Shown here: positions 7,444-14,636 of the stretch, piece after piece
Layout of the letters: every line of letters starts with the position of its first letter
How positions within the stretch are numbered: the first letter of the stretch is position 1
DNA from: Gemmatimonadales bacterium UBA7835
GTDB lineage: Bacteria > Gemmatimonadota > Gemmatimonadetes > Longimicrobiales > Gaopeijiaceae
Assembly: GCA_002500925.1 (NCBI GenBank)
Contig: DLTN01000104.1
Coordinates: 1 to 24,555, forward strand
DNA: 24,555 nt
Direction: 5' to 3'
Position numbers and translations under genes: made by a program
Notes under the pieces: generated by a model
What the model was told of the DNA's origin: nothing
Seen by the model: the letters and a program-made list of their open reading frames with translations, nothing else
Databases searched by the model: none

Positions 7444-8001
7444 TCAGCGGTTTTGACCCATCGCGGGGACGGGGCAATGTCCTCCTCCACTTAGAGCTGA
7501 ACCGATACTGCTGAGTATACCTCCGAGTCCGCCACCTCCTGGAGTTGCGGTATCGATTGATCCCGCCATGAGATCTCCATAGAGTGCCGACATGAGCTCA
7601 TTATTTTCGCTGATCAGCTCGAGATCTTTATGCGTGATTACGGGGCTGCTTTCGGCAAGGCGATTGATTGCGAGAGTCGCGGGTTCGATTCCCTCTAGCA
7701 GATTTTCCAGGCTCACAGGCTCTGCCCCAAAAGTCGGGTCGTCGAGTGTAGCGTCCATATTCGAGGCCGCTGGCTGCGAGGCTGTTGCTACGCGCGTAGG
7801 TGGGGTCTCTTCCACCAGTTTGATGACTTCAATCGCTTCGAAGTCTTCTATGTAGCGTTCGGCTTGGGGTGTGTCAGGTTCTTTCGGAGCTACTTCTGGA
7901 AGGCTGACCATGACGAGGACGGTCACGTGAGCGACAACAGATACGGTCAATCCTGCTGCAATCGCCCTGCGGTGGCGGACCGAATTTGTCACATTCATCA
8001 T
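7444..8001 (-). CDS. TonB-type N-terminal anchor protein without TonB C-terminal domain
   Basis: 185 aa from ATG 8001. This start is preferred over an upstream ATG at 8067 because GGGAG lies 9 bases before it and the upstream 22 residues look non-coding. The N-terminus is cytoplasmic-basic (SVRHRRA), followed by one membrane segment that includes SVVAH (S21...H25). This is the SxxxH motif that couples TonB to the ExbB-ExbD proton motor. Then come an acidic/Pro-rich stretch (EVAPKEPDTP...), a segment rich in Leu/Glu, and a Gly-rich tail (TPGGGGLGGILSSIGSAL) ending with one Cys. The usual TonB C-terminal receptor-binding domain is absent, so this is not a normal TonB. It could be a truncated or specialised energy transducer, and no exbB or exbD is nearby. 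It is divergent from an outer-membrane protein gene, 122 bp away. Confidence 0.65.
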   Translation of the reverse strand: MMNVTNSVRHRRAIAAGLTVSVVAHVTVLVMVSLPEVAPKEPDTPQAERYIEDFEAIEVIKLVEETPPTRVATASQPAASNMDATLDDPTFGAEPVSLENLLEGIEPATLAINRLAESSPVITHKDLELISENNELMSALYGDLMAGSIDTATPGGGGLGGILSSIGSALSGGGHCPVPAMGQNR

Positions 8002-8123
8002 TGGGGATGCTCCCGCCCTGTCGCGATGTATGGTGCCTAAAGTTTTACTACTTGCATAAAGAGACAATAGGTCCAGGGTTTATTGGATCCTTAAGTAACT
8101 CAAGAGAATGGATTAAAAACGAA

Positions 8124-8864
8124 GTGAGAAGGAATCCTCTTTTCTTTGGCGCATGTATTTGTGCTTTTGGGGCGGCGCCCGTTGGAGCACAAGACCAGGA
8201 GAATTCGAGATCACGTCTCTTGGGAGTCGAATCGAGTTTCCTGATCACAAACGGATTAGGGGAGTTCGGAGACCTGACTGGAGTAGGCTTCGGTTTCACG
8301 ATGGGTTCTACCTGGATGCCGAAGAGAAACAGTGGTTTCGGAGTCCGGTTAGATCTTTCACTTAATCTGTACGACCGAGAGTCCACGCCGACCTGTCTCA
8401 CTGATCCCTGCTGGATTGAAGGAGATGTGGTTACGAACTACGGGGCCTTCCAGTTTGGGATAGGTCCAGAGTGGACGGTCACAAGTGGCCCGGTGCAACC
8501 GTACATATTCGCTACGGTCGGAAGGTCAGTATTCTACACGAGTCTCGGACTTGAATTATGCGGGCGTGGAGGGCACGATCATCATCACTCTTCCGATTCC
8601 TGTTATTCAGAGGCTACGGAGAATTACCATACTGACTGGGGTCCTGTTGTTAGAGGTGGAGGAGGTTTGCGGTTCAAGATCTGGAAGTTTTTTGGCCTGT
8701 ATCTTGGTGCTGTATATCAGCATGTTGGAACCCGAACGTATATGGTTAAGGGAGACCTAGATCTAAACGACGATGGAAGTGTGACTATTGGGAAAAAGCG
8801 TTACTCTGCGGCTAACAACCTAGGATTCGAATTCGGGTTGCATTGGGATATTCCTGGTGGTTAG
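8124..8864 (+). CDS. Outer-membrane beta-barrel protein with a His-rich Cys-bounded loop
   Basis: 246 aa. The frame extends upstream without an ATG. I take GTG 8124 because it gives a proper signal peptide (VRRNPLFFGACICAFGAAPVGA, cleaved before QDQ). No clear Shine-Dalgarno precedes it. The rest shows alternating strands typical of OmpW/OmpA-like eight-stranded barrels: GVESSFLITNGLGEFGDLTG, GFGFTMGSTWMP, FGVRLDLSLNLYD, FQFGIGPEWTV, VQPYIFATVGRSVFYTS, GGGLRFKIWKFFGLYLGAVYQ and NLGFEFGLHWDIP at the end. Two predicted loops each contain a Cys pair: CLTDPC (91-96) and CGRGGHDHHHSSDSC (146-160). The second looks able to bind metal. The start region is visibly more AT-rich than its surroundings. 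The function is unknown. Confidence 0.75.
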   Translation: MRRNPLFFGACICAFGAAPVGAQDQENSRSRLLGVESSFLITNGLGEFGDLTGVGFGFTMGSTWMPKRNSGFGVRLDLSLNLYDRESTPTCLTDPCWIEGDVVTNYGAFQFGIGPEWTVTSGPVQPYIFATVGRSVFYTSLGLELCGRGGHDHHHSSDSCYSEATENYHTDWGPVVRGGGGLRFKIWKFFGLYLGAVYQHVGTRTYMVKGDLDLNDDGSVTIGKKRYSAANNLGFEFGLHWDIPGG

Positions 8865-8936
8865 AGATACCAGGGAGTAGACATTAAATCTGGACAGTTC
8901 GCGGTCGGCGTGCTGTATCCTCCATTCCTGAAGATC

Positions 8937-10094
8937 ATGAAACGTGCTGCGATCGGTTTCCTAGTTCTGGCTGCCACTTTTGCGACAGGAGTGACCGCTC
9001 AAGACGTCCATTTGGAAAAGGCACTCCGGGTCTTGGCTACAACTCCGCTGGTAGATGGACATAACGATCTTCCTTGGGCGATCCGCAACAGCGAAGCTGG
9101 TCCGCACGACGTAGAGGTGCCCGAGCATGATCTTCGAAAAGAAACCTCTTTCCACACCGACCTCGAACGTCTTCGTGCTGGTGGGGTTGGAGCGCAGTGG
9201 TGGTCGGTGTATATCCCCTTTGAAGCAGTTGAGGAAGGCGCGGCCAAGGTACAGCTCGAGCAGATCGACATCGCTCTGCAGATCATCGACAAGTATCCTG
9301 AGGCGATGGAGCTAGCCACCAGTGTCTCGGATTTGGAGAGCGCTTTCGGTAGAGGAAGAGTGGCCTCAATGCTTGGAATGGAAGGCGGTCACGCTATTGA
9401 GAACTCTCTGGGCACCTTGAGGGCGTTCTACGCGATGGGCGTTCGTTATATGACCCTGACGCATAATGGAACGCTTGATTGGGCAGATTCATGCTGCGCA
9501 CTGCCACGCCACGGTGGCCTGAGCGAATTCGGCAACGAGGTTGTTCGGGAGATGAATCGTATGGGTATGCTTGTCGACATCTCGCATACCTCGCCAGAGA
9601 CTATGAATGACGTGCTTGATATTGCCGAGGCTCCGGTGATTTATTCGCACGCCTCTGCGCGTGCACTCCATGACCATCCGCGAAATGTTCCCGACCAAGT
9701 TCTGCGCCGTCTTCCGCAGAATGGAGGGGTTGTGATGATCACCTTCGTTCCGTCGTTCCTGACCTCAAGAGACCAAGCTACTATCGCCGATGTTGCAGAT
9801 CATATCGAGCACATCGTTAGCATCGCCGGGGTTGACTTCGTGGGGATCGGATCTGATTTCGACGGGATTGAATCGACTCCAGTGGGCCTGGAAGATGTCT
9901 CGACCTTCCCGGTACTCTTGGCTGAGCTTTCTCGCCGCGGGTGGTCGGAGGAAGACATGCGTAAGGTGGCAGGTGAGAATTTGCTTCGAGCTTGGCGTGA
10001 AGCGGAGACTGTGGCGCGCCGGCTTCAGCGTGAGCGGCCACCCTCGACTAGAACGATTGGTGAACTCGACCGAACGATTGGCCAAGACCATTGA
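8937..10094 (+). CDS. Exported membrane dipeptidase (peptidase M19)
   Basis: 385 aa from ATG 8937; the nine codons upstream of it in frame are not needed. The signal peptide MKRAAIGFLVLAATFATGVTA is followed by a full M19 (renal dipeptidase) domain. The zinc ligands are all present: DGHNDLPW (H42, D44), MEGGH with the bridging E149, DISHT (H217), YSHASARAL (H238) and GIGSDFDGI (D307). The family hydrolyses dipeptides, often with a D- or dehydro-residue at the second position. Location is periplasmic or surface. The last 20 residues carry a short in-frame repeat: the decamer GAACGATTGG occurs at 10051-10060 and 10072-10081, encoding TRTIGE...DRTIGQ. The stop overlaps the start of the DinB-family gene by 4 bp, so both are likely translated from one mRNA. 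Confidence 0.93.
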   Translation: MKRAAIGFLVLAATFATGVTAQDVHLEKALRVLATTPLVDGHNDLPWAIRNSEAGPHDVEVPEHDLRKETSFHTDLERLRAGGVGAQWWSVYIPFEAVEEGAAKVQLEQIDIALQIIDKYPEAMELATSVSDLESAFGRGRVASMLGMEGGHAIENSLGTLRAFYAMGVRYMTLTHNGTLDWADSCCALPRHGGLSEFGNEVVREMNRMGMLVDISHTSPETMNDVLDIAEAPVIYSHASARALHDHPRNVPDQVLRRLPQNGGVVMITFVPSFLTSRDQATIADVADHIEHIVSIAGVDFVGIGSDFDGIESTPVGLEDVSTFPVLLAELSRRGWSEEDMRKVAGENLLRAWREAETVARRLQRERPPSTRTIGELDRTIGQDH

Positions 10095-10618
10095 CTGCTT
10101 TTTTGCGTCCAGATCCTACCGAGCACGCCGAGTACTATGCTCAGTACATCGCTCGTGTGCCGGATGGAGAAATTACGAGCACACTAAGTAACCAACTTGC
10201 TGAAACGGTTGGAATCCTGCGGTCGTTGCCGGAGGATCGGGAGACGTACCGATACGCGGAAGACAAGTGGACACTAAGAGAGGTAGTCGGTCACTTGATC
10301 GATACGGAACGAATGTTCGCCTATCGGGCTTTGGCCATTGCGCGGGAAGACGATGTAGATCTGCCGGGAATGGATCAGGATGCATGGAACCGAGGATCAA
10401 ATGCTGCAGATCGGGCCATGGTTGATTTGATTGACGAGTGGCTTTTAGTCCGGCGCTCTAATGTGGTGATGTTCGCCTGTATGCCGGACGGAGTAGGAAG
10501 TCGCACCGGCCGTGCCTCTGGTTATAAGTTCACAGTTCGCAGTTTTCCGTGGATCATTGCCGGGCACGAGCTTTGGCACAGGGACCTGATCCGTCGCGAT
10601 TATATGGCAGGTCTTTGA
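10091..10618 (+). CDS. DinB-family four-helix-bundle protein
   Basis: 175 aa. It starts at a TTG that overlaps the dipeptidase stop (TTGA), and no better start lies nearby. The DinB/YfiT-like pattern is clear: KWTLREVVGHLIDTERMFAYR with H68, a central helix pair, and a C-terminal AGHELWHRDLI with H159 and H163. These three histidines are the expected metal ligands of the family. Members include thiol-dependent S-transferases (bacillithiol or mycothiol S-transferases) and many unknowns. The frequent WxxxEVxxHLxDTE form is common in DinB_2 proteins. Cytoplasmic, with no signal peptide, although coupled to an exported dipeptidase. The substrate is unknown. Confidence 0.85.
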   Translation: MTAFLRPDPTEHAEYYAQYIARVPDGEITSTLSNQLAETVGILRSLPEDRETYRYAEDKWTLREVVGHLIDTERMFAYRALAIAREDDVDLPGMDQDAWNRGSNAADRAMVDLIDEWLLVRRSNVVMFACMPDGVGSRTGRASGYKFTVRSFPWIIAGHELWHRDLIRRDYMAGL

Positions 10619-10634
10619 ACGAATCAGAAGACGG

Positions 10635-11729
10635 TTATAGCTCCGACAATACGGATCCTAGCGCCCTGCCAAATCTGGGAATCTCAACCACGCTCCTCCA
10701 TGTCGGGATGGTTTCCTGAGCAGAGTGGTTGAAGAGACGTGTTATCGTGAGACGAGGCGAAGCAACTCGAAGGGCTTTCGCCATTCGTTGACTCTCAGAA
10801 TAGGGGATGAGGTGGTCAACTCGCCCATGCAGGAGATGTACTGTGCCCCTGACTGCACCCAGTACTGATGAGGGATCAAGTGTGGGATCGGTGAGGCGGG
10901 CAGCTTCTTCGAGCTGTTCTCCGATGCGAAAAGCTTCGGGTCTTGGTGCGTGCGCCTTCGATCCTGGGGCAAAAACGTCGAAGAGACCCCGACGTTCCAT
11001 AGCTATGGTGCCGCGCAGGTCGTGTATTATAGGATCGTAAAGAGCATGCCATGATGCAGCGCCGATGTCGCCGGCTTGACATGCAAGCGTCCTGAGTGCT
11101 TCGGCTACGTCGGTAGCGTCTTCATAACCAGGCACAGCGGTAAGGTAATTGGCGGCAACTATCCATCTTCCGTATGGGTCGGGCTTCAGGTATGCCTCCT
11201 CACCAGCTGCGTTGTACCGACCTGTCATCATGAACCGGAAAGTGTGACGCAATGAGCAATACCCTCCAAAGCCGCAAGCCGCTCCGATTTCGTCTCTCAA
11301 CCTCGGGCTTGCTCGGGCGCCAATAGCGTGCGGGGCGCCAAAAGAGAACCCCACCACACCTACTGGTTCGTCTCGGATGAGTTCACTATCTCGGAGCCAT
11401 CGCACCGACGCCGCGATACTTGGTACAGATAAGTCAGGACGGAGTTGTAGATCACGCCATTCGGGCACGTCTGGCACTATGGCCGCAATACCAGCTCGAG
11501 CTAGGGCCCTTGTAAATCGAACCAGTTGCGTGTGGGACCGTCCGGGACGCGTAATGCCATGCATCACTACCCAGGCGGGTAAGTCGCTTGCCGTAATAGA
11601 GGGACGAACGAGTGTCGCCCGAACGGCTGTTCCGTCGCGGTCGACGGTGACTTCTTCCTCGATCACATCTCGTGGGGGTCTTAGCCACGCTCTGGTGAAC
11701 GACAAAGTGCGTTGGATAGAACTGAGCAT
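10635..11729 (-). CDS. Alpha/beta-hydrolase
   Basis: 364 aa. The N-terminus is SIQRTLSFTRAWLRPP, then a beta-strand VTVDRDGTAVRATLVRP leads into the fold. An oxyanion HG motif is present (VVMHGITRPGRSH, H57-G58). The nucleophile elbow is GFSFG with S129, the acid is D305 in HGRVDHLIPYSES, and the base is H335 in LFNHSAQE, so a complete triad is visible. The insertion between residues 160 and 280 would form the cap. There is no signal peptide, and the first 16 residues are only mildly hydrophobic. Esterase, lipase or dienelactone-hydrolase-like activities are all possible. It ends 16 bp from the convergent DinB-family gene and is divergent from ridA. Confidence 0.85.
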   Translation of the reverse strand: MLSSIQRTLSFTRAWLRPPRDVIEEEVTVDRDGTAVRATLVRPSITASDLPAWVVMHGITRPGRSHTQLVRFTRALARAGIAAIVPDVPEWRDLQLRPDLSVPSIAASVRWLRDSELIRDEPVGVVGFSFGAPHAIGARASPRLRDEIGAACGFGGYCSLRHTFRFMMTGRYNAAGEEAYLKPDPYGRWIVAANYLTAVPGYEDATDVAEALRTLACQAGDIGAASWHALYDPIIHDLRGTIAMERRGLFDVFAPGSKAHAPRPEAFRIGEQLEEAARLTDPTLDPSSVLGAVRGTVHLLHGRVDHLIPYSESQRMAKALRVASPRLTITRLFNHSAQETIPTWRSVVEIPRFGRALGSVLSEL

Positions 11730-11780
11730 GTTTGTAAGCTATGCTCCCACACCGGATGTTCGCATGACTACGATTGAGCC

Positions 11781-11809
11781 TTGCATAGGTTGCAATGGTC
11801 GGGCATGAT
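11781..11809 (+). promoter_or_regulatory. Candidate sigma-70-type promoter for the exported RidA gene
   Basis: TTGCAT (11781-11786) and CATGAT (11804-11809) are 17 bp apart in the divergent gap, 49 bp ahead of the ridA GTG. Matches to TTGACA/TATAAT are 3/6 and 4/6, so this is only a candidate. Confidence 0.22.
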
Positions 11810-11857
11810 CCGGCCCAGAACCTTATCGACGGCTACGGCCCCATGTAGGAGAACCTA

Positions 11858-12298
11858 GTGAAGCGCTTCGTCCTGACTTTTGCTCTCACCGTGTTCATGG
11901 CTCATCCTGTTCTCGCTCAAGAAAGGATTGCACACCAGCCGTCTGAGCGTATTCCATTTAGCGCGGCGGTGCAGGTCGGTAATACCTACTATCTCTCTGG
12001 TAAGCTCGGGGCGAACAACGAGACTCGCGCTATGACCGAGGGCCGGATGGCAGCTGAGACCCACAACATCATGGGTTCATTCAAAGAGCTGCTCGGAGAG
12101 CTGGGGATGGACTTTGGTGACCTTGTGCGAGCGACGGTTTATCTGACTGATATCAATGGGTATGGTGAGATGAACGAAGCGTATGCCCAGTATTTTGAGG
12201 GGGTCGACCCGCCTTCTCGTGTTGCGATGGAGATCTCAGGCCTGGTCAACGGTGCCTTGATTGAAATCTCCTTCATCGCGGTGAAAACCGACGACTGA
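11858..12298 (+). CDS. Exported RidA/YjgF/UK114-family protein
   Basis: 146 aa. The GTG at 11858 has a strong Shine-Dalgarno AGGAGA (11847-11852, spacing 5). Residues 1-20 (MKRFVLTFALTVFMAHPVLA) are a signal peptide cleaved before QERIAH. The Rid domain follows: FSAAVQVGNTYYLSGKLG, AETHNIMGSFKELLGELG, ATVYLTDINGYGEMNEAYA, then PPSRVAMEISGLVNGALIEI with R121 and E136, equivalent to R105 and E120 of E. coli RidA. The active-site Arg argues for the enamine/imine deaminase class, but export to the periplasm is not the classical RidA setting, so its role may differ. It appears monocistronic: a hairpin lies 20 bases after the stop. Confidence 0.9.
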   Translation: MKRFVLTFALTVFMAHPVLAQERIAHQPSERIPFSAAVQVGNTYYLSGKLGANNETRAMTEGRMAAETHNIMGSFKELLGELGMDFGDLVRATVYLTDINGYGEMNEAYAQYFEGVDPPSRVAMEISGLVNGALIEISFIAVKTDD

Positions 12299-12318
12299 TT
12301 GAGAACTTCGACTTGATC

Positions 12319-12345
12319 CCGGTCGATTGATGAATCGTCAACCGG
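12319..12345 (+). terminator. Hairpin downstream of the ridA-like gene
   Basis: CCGGTCGATT (12319-12328) pairs with AATCG (12333-12337) and ACCGG (12341-12345), interrupted by a 3-base bulge TCA, around a GATG tetraloop. This gives ten base pairs. No T-run follows, so it is a possible non-canonical terminator or processing site rather than a textbook intrinsic terminator. Confidence 0.4.
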
Positions 12346-12401
12346 TAAGCAAACGTGAATACGGGCTGTATCACTGGGACTCGTCTGGGTAGCGCATTGC
12401 T

Positions 12402-14636
12402 ATGAGTCTTTCTTTCCCAGCCCCGGAAGTCGGCGGAGATGTGCAAAAAATGGAGCGTCCCCCCTATCTGTGGGGAGTTGCAGCGGCTCTAAGTGCATTT
12501 CTTCTCTATGCCTTAACGCTTGCTCCAACTACTGCTTTCTGGGACGCTAGCGAGTATATCGCTACCGCCCATACACTCGGGATTCCGCACCCGCCGGGGA
12601 ACCCGTTCTTCATTGTTTTGGCGAAGGTGTGGAGCCTTCTTCTGGCACCCACAGGGTTTTCGGTTGCTGTTCGAATCAACCTTTTTGCTGCAGCAACCAG
12701 TGCAGCTGCGACGGGCTTTTTCTATCTGGTCGCACATCGTGTGTTATGTGGCATTTTCCTAGACCGACGACTAGCCCGGGTGGCTGCGCTTGCGTCATCT
12801 CTGATCGGAGCCACTTCCTTCACGGTATGGAACCAGTCGAATGTCAACGAAAAGGTTTACACCCTTTCGGTGATGATCATCGCGATCGTCAGTTGGCTGG
12901 GGGTTCGATGGCACGATCGAGGAGAAGAGCCTGGCACTGAGCGCTATATCCTCTGGGCCCTATTTCTGCTTGCGATCGGGTCAACGAGTCACATGATGTC
13001 GGTGCTTCCCGCTCCAGCGTTAGGCGTCCTGTTGTTGCTCTCGCGCCCATCTCGGTTACTTACGGCTGGGTTTATAAGCCGGGCTACGTTAGTGATTGCA
13101 TTAGGGATTTCCTTCAACTTCGTTCTTCCGATTCGTGCTGAACTCGACCCGGTTATCAACGAGGGTGACCCTGCCTGTGTTTCGGTCGTGCAGGCTGCCG
13201 CATCGATCTTCTCCCAGGGCAGGGTTGGATGTCCGGCGCTGAGCTCGGCTCTGTCCAGGGAACAATATCAAACCCCACCTGTGTGGCAGCGTAAGGCTCC
13301 CTTCACGGCGCAGATGGCCACGTTTATGCAGTACTTTGACTGGCAGTGGGCCCGAGGTTTAGATGCGTCAGAACTTCCTGCACCAAGACGATTCCTGCCT
13401 ACTGTTCTGTTTCTAGCTCTCGGCTTTGTTGGACTTTACGCGGCGTGGGTGTCTGACCGAACACTTTTCGCATACCTCGCGGTTCTGGCAGGAACTCTCA
13501 CGGTTGGACTTGTTGTCTATTTGAATTTCCGGCACGGATATTCCCTGCACGCTGACCTTGATCAGGTCCAGAGAGAGGTTCGAGAGCGTGATTACTTTTA
13601 CATTGCGACGTTTTCTTACTGGGGATGCCTGGCGGGTATTGGGTTAGCATGGCTTTGGAACGCGGCCTCTAGAAGGGTGAGAGGAGGGCTCGCTCCGCAC
13701 CTGAAGACCGCGCCGATCCTACTAATTGCTCTGCTACCTCTAATGCTCAACTGGCCTTGGGCGACCCGCTCGGGTGACTACGCGGCCCGGGACTGGGCTT
13801 ACGATCTCCTGATGAGCGTTGAGCCGTATGGAGTGCTCTTTACGAATGGTGACAATGACACTTTTCCACTTTGGTATTTGCAGGAAGTCGAGGGGGTGCG
13901 CCAAGACGTAACTGTCATAGTCGGTCAGTATCTCTTCACGAGTTGGTATCCACGTCAGCTACAGGAACTCACGCTACCGGGCCGTCAGCGTCCATTTGAT
14001 GCTGCTCTTGCCCCTAACCTCTATGAGGATCGGGCAGCACCCACTACTTCTTTGACGACGATCGATCCGGATGTTCTGGAAGAGGTGTCATCGATCCGGC
14101 TTCCCGAGGATGTTACAGTTGCGTTTCCCAAGCTGGCGGTCACTTATCCATCGGGGATGGTCCTCGATCGCAGTGAACAGATTGCTCTACGCATTATTAA
14201 CGACTCAGCTCTCGAACGACCAATTTACTTTTCTTCGGCCGGCGGGATGATGTCTCGGCTCGGCTTGGAGCGTTGGGGCGTCCGTCATGGCTTGACGACC
14301 AAGCTAGAGCTGCGGAACCTGGAGACTGACCCACATGAAGGAATGATTAGGGGGTCTCCAGAGTACGGGAGCGCTTGGCTCGACTTAGAAAAATCGCTCA
14401 AGCTTTATGATGAAATATACGAGTACCGAGGCCTTCGGGATCGCGCGATCTGGGCAGACCGTTCGACTACTATGATGCCCTACCAGTATTACGTAATGGC
14501 TCTACAACTTTCAGATGCAGCACAGCTAGACGGGAGGAGTCCAGAGCTCGTTCAGCGACTTCGTGATGATGCGCTTGCTTTTCAGGAAGTTGCGGGTGGC
14601 GGTCAGCGTGTTGCCTCAAAAGTCGATATATCATGA
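12402..14636 (+). CDS. DUF2723 (GT117/TMEM260-like) polytopic membrane glycosyltransferase-family protein
   Basis: 744 aa. The N-terminal half carries about ten membrane segments. The DUF2723 signature in the first periplasmic loop is TTAFWDASEYIATAHTLGIP followed by HPPGNPFF (residues about 43-70; D48, E51, H63 are the likely key residues). The second hallmark is GDNDTFPLWYLQEVEGVRQD beginning at about residue 483. The soluble C-terminal region follows. The family is widespread in Bacteroidota and Gemmatimonadota. The eukaryotic relative TMEM260 is an O-mannosyltransferase, so an O-glycosyltransferase using a lipid-linked sugar is likely, but the acceptor is unknown. The ATG at 12402 is used; Met17 (12450), with GGAG 11 bases upstream, is an alternative. 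The stop overlaps the next gene (ATGA). Confidence 0.88.
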   Translation: MSLSFPAPEVGGDVQKMERPPYLWGVAAALSAFLLYALTLAPTTAFWDASEYIATAHTLGIPHPPGNPFFIVLAKVWSLLLAPTGFSVAVRINLFAAATSAAATGFFYLVAHRVLCGIFLDRRLARVAALASSLIGATSFTVWNQSNVNEKVYTLSVMIIAIVSWLGVRWHDRGEEPGTERYILWALFLLAIGSTSHMMSVLPAPALGVLLLLSRPSRLLTAGFISRATLVIALGISFNFVLPIRAELDPVINEGDPACVSVVQAAASIFSQGRVGCPALSSALSREQYQTPPVWQRKAPFTAQMATFMQYFDWQWARGLDASELPAPRRFLPTVLFLALGFVGLYAAWVSDRTLFAYLAVLAGTLTVGLVVYLNFRHGYSLHADLDQVQREVRERDYFYIATFSYWGCLAGIGLAWLWNAASRRVRGGLAPHLKTAPILLIALLPLMLNWPWATRSGDYAARDWAYDLLMSVEPYGVLFTNGDNDTFPLWYLQEVEGVRQDVTVIVGQYLFTSWYPRQLQELTLPGRQRPFDAALAPNLYEDRAAPTTSLTTIDPDVLEEVSSIRLPEDVTVAFPKLAVTYPSGMVLDRSEQIALRIINDSALERPIYFSSAGGMMSRLGLERWGVRHGLTTKLELRNLETDPHEGMIRGSPEYGSAWLDLEKSLKLYDEIYEYRGLRDRAIWADRSTTMMPYQYYVMALQLSDAAQLDGRSPELVQRLRDDALAFQEVAGGGQRVASKVDIS

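Noticed and set aside
7668..7700. tRNA-like T-arm sequence (GGGTTCGATTCCC) on the plus strand
   Set aside because: It lies inside the coding frame of the TonB-like gene, and I found no matching acceptor strand, D-arm or anticodon arm upstream. Chance resemblance.
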